A stretch of DNA of 64,000 nucleotides. Origin: Oscarella lobularis. Lineage: Eukaryota > Porifera > Homoscleromorpha > Homosclerophorida > Oscarellidae. The stretch's first letter is position 1, and each line of letters begins with the position of its first letter. Under the pieces are notes generated by a model. The model saw only the letters and a program-made list of their open reading frames with translations. It had not been told where the DNA came from and did no database searches. Shown one piece after another: positions 21,502 through 33,615 of the stretch. The DNA lies in contig NC_089191.1 of assembly GCF_947507565.1 (NCBI RefSeq), positions 1,240,001 to 1,304,000 of the forward strand. The letters are read 5' to 3'. A program made the position numbers and the translations under genes.

Positions 21502-23516
21502 TCAAACATACTCAGTAGCTAGTTTACGACGTCCTTTTTGTTTTTTTCGCTTTGGCATTGGTGTACCACTAGTAATATCAGAAAGTGGTTTTCTTTGCCT
21601 CTTAGTTGTACCGCGCACGGGGTCAAGAGCAGCCGAACCTTGTAAGCGAATGCTCGTGGCATTGTGGTGAAACTGACGCACTGACGGATTGCTGTTTGCT
21701 CCTTCCTGGGACCGCTGCTTTCCGAAGTAAGCCTCCAGGGGATCTTGGCAAAATTTTTCATTGAGTATGAATTTTGCGCCAGGTATCTGAAGAAGGGACG
21801 ATGGAAGTTCTACAAACGACAGCACTACAAAATATGTGCTGCGTTGGCCTATTCACAAAGTAAATTCAATGATATGCTAACATGTCATCCGCAGCCCTTC
21901 GAGCGTTACATTTGATAGCATCATCTTTTCTTTTTCAGCAGATGAAAACCCTTCCCGTTTGCGAATATCGTTCTCCCAGTCCGAAAGTTATCCCAAGATA
22001 TCATTATTTAACCACTAAGGATAAAGCTAGAATAGATCTTTTACATGTATTGTTAGGTGTACGGCTGCAAATCGGGCTTACGTTTACAAATTAGAAGCCG
22101 AATGACATTTGACATTCCTACAGTCGAAGAATCTATCAAACATCTTAACAAAAGTTGCCGTTTCTCTCGTATTTTCTCGATTAATATAATCTAAAGCGGC
22201 TGCGACAGATGAGCTAAAGACTTACAATCGAAAATGCAAAGTGTTATTTTAAGTAGGTATAGAAGTTTTGATAGGCATTCATACTTGGGCAGAGAGAGAA
22301 GCGCGCATTCTCGAGAACGCCGTGAGATGAAAGTTGTCTCTTTTAATTTTAGGTAGAAGAGATAATCCCGTCTCAGAACGACTTTTTTCATACAAATCGG
22401 TCAAATGCGTCCAGCTTTTAAATTGTCAATTTTTCTGTATGAGAAAAAACGTTATACAATATTATTAATTAATATGTCAGGCAGTCGCAGTTTTACCCAA
22501 AGCGCACGAAATTGGTTTTGTGGAAAGGAATTTGACCAACAATTTCGCGTCGTTTTAATTAAGGAGATGGGGCCGGTCTGATATAAAGTATACCCATCTC
22601 TTGTCTTTGCAAAACAAATTGATTGTTTTGTACGTAACTCCGGCATCGTCGCGAGGTTCACCGTGCATTTTGAACTTGCGATTAGCAGCGGCACCGTCGC
22701 TGGTGAAGGCCACAACTTTTAGACCAATTGCTTCTATATTCCTTACAGCCTCGCAAACAATAGAAAACAGCTGGTCTGATGTAATTCCTTGAGTCTGGAA
22801 GTGAGTATAGGGAAACTCAAGATCGGAAAAGATCTCCTTACAAAGAAAGTAAGCATGTAAGTGGCGACTCTTTCTGAAGTTTCCCTATTTGCTGTCCGAG
22901 TTTGATTTTCAGCTTGTTCGAAAAGATTGCTAATGTCTCCCAAGTCTTTAAATCCAACCAACTCCAAACTGTGCTTATCGAACACAGGGTTCTCTTTGAC
23001 CTTCACCTTGTCAAAGACAAGGACGACATATTGCATGTTTAATTAAATCCGGAAAAAACCCGAACTACTTCTACAGCAGTGAGTATAATCTCTAAGAGTT
23101 TGGTCACTCGGCAGTCGCAAGATGCCAGAATTTCGTACTGATTCGTACGCGGATGAAGATTTAAACTTGAGATGAAGACAAAACTTAATAGAATTGGGGT
23201 GCCAGCGAATCTGCCGATTATCTTCCGCGCCTAATGCCTTCAGTGGCTGCTCCCAAAACAAGCAAGGTATTTTTTCCCCGGCGTGGTCATTTCTTACTTT
23301 TTCTGTCAAGCTCCGGACTAATTCACAGAAATCAGAATGACTGCCTTCTTCAAGGAGTAGGCCGTGATCTCTATTGTCGTAAGTAGACGAAAACGGACGG
23401 CATGCAGATAAGCGGACTTTTTCTGGTGTGATAAGAAACCGAATATTTGCACGATTTAAAGAGCTAATGAGACGCGACGGAGAGGCAGACTTTTTTTTCA
23501 AGCCACCTCTGGTGTA
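21502..23516 (-). pseudogene. P-element/THAP9-like transposase (decayed)
   Basis: Order on the minus strand: KALGAEDNRQIRWHPNSIKF and LPSDQTLRDYTH (23100-23300), the catalytic-domain start YVVLVFDKVKVKENPVFDKH and VGFKDLGD (about 22950-23036), SDGAAANRKFKMHGEP and HLIKTTRNCWSNSF (22530-22690), and, after a gap, the C-terminal QDPLEAYFGKQRSQEG with SALDPVRG-like sequence (21600-21760). This is the RNase H-fold plus C-terminal layout of P-type transposases. Frame changes separate the blocks. No THAP zinc finger was found. It lies just beyond the DUF6589 copy; a second P-like copy is at 39839. Confidence 0.8.
21840..22450. other. Gap within the P-like transposase remnant
   Basis: No coding similarity could be read here. 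It may be introns or an insertion between the catalytic and C-terminal blocks. Confidence 0.35.
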
Positions 23517-23889
23517 TCTTCCTCAGCACAGCGCGATACCGACAAAATTCCTTACATCTTCCCTTTTTGGCGGCGAGACGTTCTCAACATGATGCTCGAA
23601 CGGTATGCTGGGTGCCAGACGACTCAAGACTCGCAACTCTCTCAGTTTGGTCTATGGACTTTCCGATTCCTTTCTTTTCTTGAAACAGCGGAACAAATTT
23701 ATCGTCATCATTACCAGGACATAGATTTCCCTTTTAGACGGCAAGCAATAGGGTATCTAAAGATTTCGAATTGACAACGAGCGGTATGGAAGCAAGAAGA
23801 GTGCTGTTGCAGCTTAGTTATTGATTTTGACAGAACGCCTTCCAAGATAGATCAACGTTGACAACCACAGTCCGCAAGACTGCCTGTGG

Positions 23890-24025
23890 ACGACTTCCTG
23901 TTTCAGATAATTCAATTTTGAATAATTGAAGGAAGTCGGGTTTTGTGTCAGAACACACCATTGTTCTTGCTAGGCTCCTAGCGGGTGGATGCAATCCACT
24001 TGTTTAAGATTTTATCCACCCGCTC
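23890..24025. repeat. Two adjacent hairpins
   Basis: GACTTCC...AATTCAAT pairs with TTGAATAATT...GGAAGTC at 23893-23940, and AGCGGGTGGAT pairs with ATCCACCCGCT at 23980-24025. They lie between the P-like and hAT remnants and may be ends of small elements. Confidence 0.45.
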
Positions 24026-24263
24026 GGTAAAAGTTTTAGGAATTCTCCACTCCGTCGAGGTTAGCTGTAGTCCAAATATCGCGTTTACTAGTCGTGGACT
24101 CGTGGTACGCCGTGAGAAACAGCGCAGTTAATTAATGTTTCATGCATAACGAAAAGACCGAACATATAGCACTCCTGAATCCTGAGTCCTGGCGGCCACT
24201 AGTCGCTCTCGCTGGAGGAACCCTCAGTGAAATCGCCAAAGTATCTCGAATTTCTTGCCACCC

Positions 24264-25126
24264 TTATTCGTCTGTTACCCCGCGACTGCCAGAGTAGTGG
24301 GGTTGGAACAGGACTCCAATTTGTCCCCGGGGGCCATTCATCAATCGGAGTAAGTGATCCAATGTTTTGCTCTTTAATCGGTTTCGAATGGGCGTCATTA
24401 TTCGATTCATTTCTGAGAAAACTCTCTCAGCGTCCGTGAACGTTGCCGGCAGTACCAGAATTCTAGCAGTAACTTCTAAGACCTTGGGGAAAGCTGCCGC
24501 CATTGCAGGTCAATTTTGAGGACGCCAAAGTTCAGCGACTTCTCTTTCCAGCGTTGCTGGCTCTAGCGCAGATGCCATCGCGGCGTATGAGTGAAACTCG
24601 TTTCAAAACAAAAATTCCTCGTAGCCGAAAAATTCTGCTACGGCCATAATAGCAGTGGCAGGAGCTGATGGTGCGTGCTGAGGATGAAAGTGTCCAAGAA
24701 GTGAAACAAGTTCAATTTGAGGAAATCGTCTTGTTACGTTTTCAATGACGGCATCAACTAAGATTGAGTGAAAGGTGTTTCGGCAAGCCCTTTGCTTCTG
24801 CCTCTTCTTCGAGGATGCCCTCGACGTCCTCCATGTCTAACTGGGCGACCAGTTCGCCCATGGCTGCATTCATGGATGCGTCGAGTGAATCACTGCTGTT
24901 CGATGAGCTCATTGATGGCTGGCAGACCCGGGTTTCGTCGAGTATTCGACTTCTTCAGTGCCAAAGTTAGCTCTTTGCGCGATTTCCACGTATATATAAT
25001 TTTCTTGTGTGAATTTTTAATTTCAGAAAACGGTTTGCGTCTCTGGCCATCTGCAAAGCTTTTTTCGCTCCAAACAATTATGGATGTGGCAAGATCTACC
25101 GCTTTATTAGCGAGAAGCTTTCGCAA
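24264..25126 (-). pseudogene. hAT transposase, C-terminal half (decayed)
   Basis: The C-terminal dimerisation region is clear: VLPATFTDAERVFSEMNRIM, then PIRNRLKSKTLDHLLRLMN. Upstream, FPQIELVSLLGHFHPQ and EREVAELWRP fit the segment before it, and an acidic stretch around 24820 (MEDVEGILEEEAEAKG) precedes these. At least one stop and one frame change separate the parts. The catalytic RNase H core and terminal repeats were not found. It acted as a cut-and-paste transposase when intact. Confidence 0.75.
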
Positions 25127-25136
25127 TTTAGCAGGA

Positions 25137-25779
25137 AGTCTCCGCCTTTCCAGTGAGATTCATATTGGAGGAGTTGCGTTGGGCTGTATCCAGGGGCGGG
25201 GCCGTTTGACGAAGGGGGTTCCTTTAGGCTTATGTAGCGGTTAGGTGGGGTAGGCGAGGGTAAGGGTATGGTTAGGTTCGGAATATGTATGGAATTGTGG
25301 GCTATTTCAGGCGGCGGGATCTTTAAGGGTTCCTGTAGTATAGGTTGTGCACGCGTCATGCACGTGCAGGGCGGTGGGTGCACGCGAGGGGTTTATTAGG
25401 CCTATTGAATGCATTTATGGGTTGTTAGGTTTAAGTTGTAGAATGGTATATTAAAAACTGCCAGAAATGTCTGTTTTTCAAGCCGTTTTAATAACGTGAT
25501 CATACGAGCCGGTAAAAGGCTGTGTCGAAATAAACCTTAGGACAGAAGGGGAGGCGCTTATATGGTAATACAAAGCGAAAAAACGAGCATGCGCAAAACC
25601 ACACTTTTGTGTTACATTATTATTAGAAATTTGAATCGCTCACAGACAGAGCAGTACCCGAATAAGGGCAAAACATACAGCACGAACCAAACAGAGCACA
25701 GGGCAAAACATACAGCGTGAACAAATCAGACCACAACTAACATCTAACAATAAACACTAAAATCAGTTCTTCTTCAGCC
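25137..25779. other. Intergenic and 3' region of the neighbouring LINE
   Basis: Contains a G/T-rich stretch (GGTTAGGTGGGGTAGGCGAG, 25241-25260). At 25670-25725 a repeated phrase (GCAAAACATACAGC) lies in the presumed LINE 3' UTR on the minus strand. No gene seen. Confidence 0.4.
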
Positions 25780-28200
25780 AAGACTTGAACTCCATATAAG
25801 TCCGGTACAAAAGACGTGATCTCTCAGACACCGGAACGGAAACCATAGGACTCTTCCTGGAACGATAAAAAGGATTTAAGGCAAAATTCCGAACAATAGG
25901 ATTTGAAGAATGTCAAATCAGCCAAGGGAAAAGTAACGGATGTTTTTCAGAATGTCCTCCATTTCAACAAAATGGCCTCCATACATCTCCTTCAGCGAAG
26001 TTCTATCCGAGTTCCGTAGACCTCGTCTGAAGCCACGTCTCCAAGTCGCATGGAGGACACTAGCCACCTCAGACGTCCGCAATCGCCATAACTCACTCCC
26101 ATACGCCAATATGGGCCGTAGAATCGAGTCCATAATCTTCTTCCACACCTGGAGCTGTATCCCAACGCCAGGCACAAGACCCAAAATGCCAAACACCGCC
26201 GAGTAGAACCGTCGGCACCGCGCCAAAACACCTGCCTCATCCGAGATAATAACTGAAGATATGACATGACCCAAGTGCAAAAAATCTTCTACCACCTGCA
26301 AGTCCATCCAACAAAAAGGTAGGAATAGCTACATCAACCCGAGACGATGACTTGAAAACCATTGCTTTACTCTTTCCAACATTAAATTTCAACAGATTCT
26401 GCCTAGAAAAATCGGCACACAACGATAGCAAGGCCTGTAAACCCTGCCGGGTTGATGAAGTGAGGGCTATGTCGTCCGCAAATAAAGCGCAACCACAAAA
26501 GCAAAAATTCGCCCAGGGGCCATACCCAGACGCTGCCAATGACTTAACGAGACCATCGATGAAAACAGTGAACAAAACTGGCGATAGCACACTACCCTGA
26601 CGTACACCGTTGGTGGTAGAAAACGGCGAAAGAAAAGCCGAGTCCCACCGTACCATCACTTCCAGACTTAAATACCACTTTCTCAAGAACCGTACAAGAA
26701 AGGTGGTAGGAGTACCACGCTGTAATAGCTTCAGAAAGAGTAGAGGATGGACCAACCGATCATAAGCATTAGACAAATCGAGAAAACAGCTCATTGCCAT
26801 TCTCCAGAAAATGTAGGACTGTCTCACGAACAGAATAGGAACAAACATCACATCCCTGACCCTTTTTGAAACCAAACTGCTGATCTGAGGTCGCCCAGCA
26901 TGTCGAAAATTTCTGCAGGATGACATTTTCTAGCAACTTCCCAAGAAATAACGACAAGGCAATTCCTCGATAATTATCCGGACTATTTAAATCGCCGCTC
27001 TTATTCTTGACAATCGGCGCCACAACAGTACCGCGAAGTAGCCGAGGGATGCATCCATGTTTCAAAAGCCCACTAAAGAGCCAAGCAAGATGCCCAAACA
27101 ACTCGTCAGAAGCGAACCGAAAATGCCCCGGTTGTAAACCGTCCAAGCCAGCCGCTTTCCCAGCTTTGAGCCTGGTTGCCGCTTGACAACATTCATCCAA
27201 CGTAACGCTCCAACGAAACCAAGACATCCGGCTGGAGTCTGCTTGCAACTCGGCATCCAAATCTTGATTCAACTGATCCAAAACAACAGCATCCTGTAAA
27301 TTCCCAAGTTTAGAAAAATGGGAGTGCCAAAACTCGCAAATCTCCTCAGCTGACTCAGCCTGACCAAACTTGACATTAGAGCAAGTCGACTTTCCTCCTC
27401 GACATCTGCGAACTTTTTCCAGAATTCTGATTCATCTACACGTACCCTGCAAGGAATCCAGTAAGTGGCTCCCCGCTAGCTGCTCCCGTGAACGCCGAGC
27501 AGCCCGACGGGCGTGAAGAACGGAACTCGGGACGCTTGACTCGCATTTGCTGAAAGGCTTCTCCAGAACGCGGTTTCCCCAACTTTTTCCACTTCTGATA
27601 AGCGGCTGACGCTTCTTTCTGAGCCTGACTGAGCGCCTTAGACCAACCAGGCTTTCTACAGCCAGGTGGCGGTTTCCGCGGAATACAACGCCGAGCAGCT
27701 CGTTTCAACGCATCCACGATCCGGTCACAGTAATCCAAAAGCGTATCACTATGATCACACTCTAGACTGGGTGAAGAGCAACAAATAGCGTCCGTCAGCA
27801 CCGCTATCTTTCCGAGGCGAGAGGAAAGGTCGTCCTGAAAAGACTTGATACAATTGCCCGGACATCTGTTCCAATCAAGCCGACCAACAACAGGAACACT
27901 TGAACCGCCCGTCGGTGCCAGAATATCAACAGCCAGAAACATCTCAATCGGCCAATGATACATCTGAGACACCATCAATAACGCGGAAACGGTCCACTTG
28001 CAAATAGCCAGACACAACTGGTTTCCATTCGCGCGGACAAGGTGTAATTTTCCGCCCCTTATGTTCTAACGCGGAAATTCTATTGCGCTTTTCCGCGATT
28101 CTATGGAGGCGACCAAGGCTACGAAAACGTTTTTGCATAACTTGATAGGGACGCTGACTGGTGCAACAATTATCTAACAATTGCAACAAAGGTATAAAAA
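25780..28200 (-). pseudogene. Non-LTR retrotransposon (LINE) with APE-type endonuclease remnant
   Basis: The top end has the final endonuclease motif (VSD-x-HWPIEMFLAVD with a 4-base insertion at the SDH), then a Cys/Lys-rich linker (27436-27900). The reverse transcriptase follows: KAAGLDGLQPGHF, NYRGIALSLFLGKLLE, FGFKKGQGCDVCSYSVRETV, SNAYDRLVHPLLFLKL, GVRQGSVLSPVLFTVFIDGL, and the catalytic LFADDIAL. The C-terminal domain ends near 25918 with MEDILKNIRYFSLG. The frame is broken near 26850 and 26250. It is 5'-truncated, as usual for LINEs. Clade is probably CR1/Jockey-like, not proven. Confidence 0.85.
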
Positions 28201-28360
28201 TTGTAACAATGGGCGAACGATGGTTGGTTGCTTGCTAAAAATGTAGCAACTTCGAAGCAACCGGATTTGCCAAAAGCCATTGACAATGTAGCAGTTTATT
28301 TATTTACACATTCATTCATAATCCAGAAAGCGCAAAAAAGGACGAAGCGCTACAAAAATT

Positions 28361-28805
28361 TGAGGGAGAATCATTCTCCCTCGAAGAATGCCACGCCGCT
28401 GGGTAAGCGGCTTTCGAACCGTAAAGAACTAATAAAGAACCTTTTCTATTTCTCCAGCCACGAAATCCCAGAGAAGCTCAAGACGCTGCTGACAGCTAAG
28501 GCTGACAGCTAAGCTGCCAGCAGCGTCTATGAAAAAACGAAACGGCAGACCCAAAACGGGATAAGAACGGCGAGCAAGAGCGTATTTGGCGCTCAAAAAC
28601 GTGATGTGGGTGAGATTTTTTTCACGCGACCCGATCGCTCGCTCGATCGTTCGATCGAGCGTGATATATGCGACTTTTTCTACAGTACGGGACAGGGCTA
28701 GGACGCGAAATCGTCGCGTGCTGCCTGTTCGCAAAGAGCGGGCCAACGTACTGTTGGCCCGCTGCCGTACAGACCGTTCTTCGGGATCTGTACCCCGAAG
28801 ACGTC
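28361..28805. repeat. Cluster of short perfect or near-perfect hairpins
   Basis: GAGGGAGAATCATTCTCCCTC (28362-28382), AGACGCTGCTG...CAGCAGCGTCT (about 28478-28528), CGATCGTTCGATCG (28644-28657), AGCGGGCCAAC...GTTGGCCCGCT (about 28735-28762) and TCTTCGGG...CCCGAAGA (about 28777-28802). Frames on either strand here show no recognisable protein. Confidence 0.5.
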
Positions 28806-28879
28806 CAAGATCGAGCGGATCCCGGCGCTCGGTCCCGCGATGAGTCAGGTAGGCGCTATTGCCTATTTCTAGACACATA

Positions 28880-29970
28880 CAGCTTACCTTTCTCTAGAGG
28901 CCCATCGTCGATGTCGAGCTGGCCACGCTTCTCGAAGAATTTGACGCGAGAAGCGTCGAAACGGCGAAACAAAGTGGCCAAGAAAATTGATTAGTATATA
29001 ATATACTTATATATCATATTATCTATTGCTTTACTAACTTGAAAAATATCTTATGCATAAAAATCTAAGAAAGAGACCACTTTTCTGTGCAGTAGCGCGC
29101 GTTAGTTCGAGACCTTCTCTCGTTGGACGGACACTGCAGACGTTCCCTCGCGACGATCGAACACGCGAGTCGGCGAAAGAATAGCATATACCCTAAAGTT
29201 TCTTGAGCCTGTTTTTTTTACATTTTTTAAGGCCTTATGAGCCCCCTACCACCTTAAGAGCACAAAGCACAATGGGCACTGGTGCCTTTGCATTGGCACT
29301 TATTGTTATTAGGGCATGTAATTTAGGTTTTTTACAAATGCTTTTGTAACCGTTATTTTGCCGTCCTTTGTACCCTTATTCGCATAGACACACAGACGAC
29401 AGATGCTTAGGTTGGGAAATGATTTGTCACAAATGTGATAAGCTGATATGCGCCGTTTTTTCGTTGCTGAGAATTGTCTGCCAGTGATAGAACATCATAT
29501 CTAGGTCCTGTTATCTACAACATACTTTAGTTAAAGCTTTGGAATTTCTCTTTGCTGCTTTACCATAAGGTTTATGGCCAGGAATTTTATAACCAAGTTG
29601 TCGCAAAGAAGACTTTTCTTGCAAAAAATTAGCAGTAACTGTGAGTGACAAATTTGGCTATGTTTTCAAAGCATTACCACGAGTTAGTGTACAAGATTGC
29701 CACTCCTACGCTATTCATTTATTCAGTCACCTTACTTACTGCTGACACATCTGAAGGAATACGTCCAGCATTGCCTGAAAAAACAAGAATGCCTGATAAT
29801 AGTAGTGTTTGCTCCCGTGGCTTTAGCTTTGTTCCTCGCTCTTAGGACAGCCAGCCATGCCTTTCGCCTTTATGTTTTCAGAGTCTCTTCCAAAAGACTC
29901 TATTCCGACCCACCCCATCGCGTGAGTTTTGTGACGTCACGAAAGTGATACGTTGTATAGCGTACGTGCT
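28880..29970. other. Intergenic, no gene recognised
   Basis: AT-rich. A TATATAATATACTTATATAT stretch is near 28998. Nothing coding is supported. Confidence 0.5.
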
Positions 29971-29971
29971 T

Positions 29972-30019
29972 ATAACCGTACCGTGCCGTACTGAGTATTG
30001 TACGGTACGGTACGGTTAT
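29972..30019. repeat. 20-bp stem hairpin
   Basis: ATAACCGTACCGTGCCGTAC pairs with GTACGGTACGGTACGGTTAT across an 8-base loop with one mismatch. The arms are made of a GTACG-type repeat. Confidence 0.7.
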
Positions 30020-30083
30020 GTCATCCTAGCTGTGAACCAACAATTACATTACCCGTCTTCCCTCCTTTCTATGCGGGTTCAGT

Positions 30084-30419
30084 GTGGGAGGGGCGGCACA
30101 GGCTGCTTCCGAGGGGTGTTCGGTCTCTTCTGCAGTTCCGGTGGAGTTATCTCGTCAGGGTGCTACTCTTTCTGGCTTGGTTCAGGCGGTTGCAGCCCTG
30201 ACGCAGAAGGTTTCAGAATTCTCGTCGCGGACGAATAGTGAAGTTTCAAATACAGGGCCAAATCTCTGTGGTGTACCTGAGGAGGGTGAAGGCGAGGCCC
30301 CTTCGGGGGATCTAACTCGGGAAGAAGGTGAGGCCCCTTTGGGGGCTTCCTTTGGGGTCAGCGATGCTCGTAGTGGAGCATTATTACAATATTATCAATT
30401 ATCATTATTATCACGTTAA
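30084..30419 (+). CDS. Unidentified frame next to the broken end of the fibrocystin-like gene
   Basis: 111 residues with a helical segment (LSGLVQAVAALTQKVSEFSS) and two near-repeats around GEAPSGDLTREEGEAPLG. The composition resembles N-terminal ORF1 proteins of retroelements, but no domain is recognised. It overlaps the last exon of the fibrocystin-L-like gene on the other strand, so it may be a transposon end that truncated that gene. Confidence 0.3.
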   Translation: MGGAAQAASEGCSVSSAVPVELSRQGATLSGLVQAVAALTQKVSEFSSRTNSEVSNTGPNLCGVPEEGEGEAPSGDLTREEGEAPLGASFGVSDARSGALLQYYQLSLLSR

Positions 30420-33400
30420 CAGGTTTGTCTCCTTTGATAATCTAAAGAAAACCAAATTAATGGAGCCCTATTGTAACAAATACTACTGTGACGGGTGAAT
30501 ATAGTCATGTGCCGTCACTGCCGTTTCGCGTCTCCATACCAAGTGCAGCACTTGAGTCCTTCTGTCAAAGAAATTAGCGCCACTATGACTGGAAGCCAGT
30601 TTGGGAACAAATTGGGATTTCTCGGCACTTGTGAGAGCCTTGCCTTGCACGGCAAATGGCTCTAAAAAGATTCCGTCCTGCATAGACACATATGAGTCAA
30701 CGGAATCAAGTGAACAACTCAGTTGCCAGTACCTTGTACACGTCTTTGCGCTGAGGATTTTTGTACCAGATGGATAGCTTGATGATGATCCGACGTCCCC
30801 CCGATGGTGTTCAGCAGATGAAAGCGGAAATGGCCTGGATTGGAGCCCGTAAACCACAGGTGATACTCCGTTCCCAGGGCGACGATCGTGTAGAAAGACG
30901 ATAATCGTTTCAAACACGTGTAGTAAGTGCACCAACCTGAACATACGAGAGAGCACAAAGGTGACAGTATAGATAAACGCACCGTGATCCATCGGTCCGT
31001 TGAGCAAATCTTTATAGGGTCCGGTGCCAAGATCTCCTCCGTGCAATGCTATGGGCGAGATTCGTCTCGTTTCCGAGTCAGCGTCCATGCTCTCAGCGAT
31101 CAGCATCTGATGATTGATCTCTGAGCATCGATACGCATTCCACTCCGCTTCGAACTTGCACCCTCCTATAGGACTAGCAAAGCTTCTAAATAAGAATCTC
31201 GTTCAACCACCGTTTTTCGGAAAGATATCTCTATCATACCCATTCTCTCCCCGAGCAATGCCTCTACTCTGTACGACGTCGCTCGCCTTGAGACGAGTTG
31301 TCGGATCGCTTTCGTCGTCAAGATTCGTTTCGGGAAGCCGATCGATGTAGTTGGCAAACCGAAGTTCTGCCTGAGGAACAATAGATCCTCGTTTACCTCC
31401 AGCGGTTGTAACCAGCGTCCCGTCGAGGTCGTGCACAATAGAATGCTTCGGTCCGTCGCAATCCATGTCCACGCAATCCTAGACAAAGAGATAACGCGCA
31501 TCCATATTAGGCATAATATGACCGTCTCACTTCCTGAACGATCCACGCCAGATCGGGAGGATACATGTGTGCAAGTCGACTGCTAAGGACGTTCATCAGA
31601 TTGATCAATCGGAAATAATTCGGATGCATGGCGTCCGGTGACAGTTTGTTGTTTCCGATAGCAAACGCTTTTTTGCCGCACATGTTGGATTCGCTGACGA
31701 AATTTGCGAAGGTCGTGTCCGTGAAATTGACCTGACCTCGAATAGCAGGATAACTTTTCGCTGTGCAAAAAAACGGCAAATATAAAATGCACCGCTGCGT
31801 TCAAAGTACTTACGTTTATGCCACGGTCCTGTCCGTCCATCTTCCCTCTCTTTTTTGAAAACGTCGACATCATTATGCCCAATTTGGCGGCGTCTGGTGT
31901 CGAGCACACGCTTGGACAGTGATTAGGCACCTGATCCATACACGACTCCGCGTCCGTCGTTCCCACTATGAAACTTCCATCGACTCTGACGCTTTTCTCT
32001 CGAAGAAATGCTTCACCGTATCTGGCCCAAAAATGTTTAAGCAAAGTCCGGTGTGACCAACGGCCACCGCCAACTCGCGGAAAGCGAGAGAGCTAGCCGT
32101 CCAGGCAAATACACCGTATTCCCACTGTCGAGCGGCAGTGAAGCCTCCCGCTCCGGTGCACGAGTCGCTGAAGCCCATGACGACCAATCCTGTCATTCCG
32201 GTATGAGCAGAATTACCCCAAAACAAAGCCTAGACCATAAAAATATTCGCGTATGCGACACTTTTCCTTTACGTCGTGTACCTGACTTGCGTTAGGAGCA
32301 GCGCCATCAACGCACGGTTCACCGGGATAAATAAACCCGATTCTCTGATAGGCAGCAGCGACATTGTCTTGTATGATGTTTCCTTTTCCACTTATTTCAA
32401 AGGTCGCTGGGAAATCAACGGCGTGGTTATCAGCGGGACGGTCTACCTGATAGCTCAACGTCCTCACGCCCAAATTTCCCGTCACTTTGCTGTCATCCGC
32501 TCGAAGTTGGAAGGTAGGGCCAATCGATTGGTACACAACGTTATCGGAGAACTCAATTCCGTTCTTACTCAGCGCTCCAAACCCGGTATTGAATCCCGTG
32601 TGTATAGAGCTATGTCGTACGTATGAGCAGCCCATTTCCGATACGCCGTTGAGAAAAACCACAACGTATCGCGGATCCCGGTTGCTCGTGAACCCGCCTT
32701 GGCCGCAGTTCGAAAATTCGACGCCGTCAATGTAGGCTTTTCCGTATTGACGTAGCCGACCTTGAGGCAGAGCGCCGATGATTACTCGACAGCCACGGAT
32801 ATCGATGATTTATCGTCCTCGGCGCCGACGACGCGAACATTGCGAGAGAAAAGTCCAACTTCGGCGGCTAGTTTCTTGCTTTGCCAACGCGAGTGAGCGC
32901 TCGAGGCGTCGGCACCGCTCAGAAACGTCTCGACTTGGTGATCGAATTGAAGGGGTTTCGTTAGAGTGACTACGGCATCGACGACCGATTGAACGGTCAC
33001 GATTTCCGTCTGCTCCGGATCGTACGTCGTCGACGTTACGACGAGCTGCTCGCCCGGTTTCCAATCGGGAGACGCGTCCAAGTGCAGATCGGTGCTTCCG
33101 ACCGTTGCAGTACGCTCGAGGTGCGTCCAATCAACGGTCCTCTGCGATCCGCGAAGAAATAGCTAAACGAGAAGAAAATATTCACTGAAAAGGCTAGCGA
33201 TTCTAGTAAACGTGCCTCTCCGAATACGGCAATGGCTTTGGATCCAACGTTGAGATTGCGACCGTAACGAATTTCCTCTGTGTTTCTGTCGCCTTGCAGA
33301 TTAATTGTCGCGCGGTGACTGAACGAGTTTTCTTTGTCTCCAACGTAAAATCTAGCGTTCACTCCGAGAAGCAAAATCTAGCCAGAAAACAGATATAGGA

Positions 33401-33509
33401 CGACGATGGCGGACTGCAAGACGACTCTCCTTACCCAGGTAGTTGGATTACTCCATCGACGCCACGTCGATTCGTATTCTTCCTCGCCCCCAACGTCAGG
33501 CACAATTAT
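30358..33509 (-). CDS. Fibrocystin-L (PKHD1L1)-like protein, G8 and beta-helix region, 3'-truncated
   Basis: Ten exons on the minus strand: 33435-33509, 33216-33377, 32282-33162, 31814-32229, 31531-31760, 31208-31478, 30983-31165, 30733-30936, 30540-30677, 30358-30441. It begins at a G8 domain (WSNPTTW, NLNVGSKAIAVFGE, DWKPGEQLVV, AEVGLFSRNVRVVG). A right-handed beta-helix region follows (GRLRQYGKAYIDGVEFSNC, FYP-type GEPCVDG, DCVDMDCDGPKHSIVHDLDG, NHQMLIAESMDADSETRRI, GWCTYYTCLKR). In animals this is a very large membrane or extracellular protein; here the N and C termini are missing. One-base frame breaks occur at 30797-30802, 31851-31856, near 31993 and near 32795. The intron after 33216 has a GC donor. 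Confidence 0.8.
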
Positions 33510-33615
33510 CTAATCCGCTATTATAAATAGCGGAAATAGTATTATATTGTAATTAATATTTCAATCATAATTATCAAGTAATTATTTGAACTGTAGACAT
33601 CATGTTTCTTCTTAG

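Noticed and set aside
28429-28878. 149-codon minus-strand frame
   Set aside because: Covers the hairpin cluster; both strands are open and no domain is recognisable.
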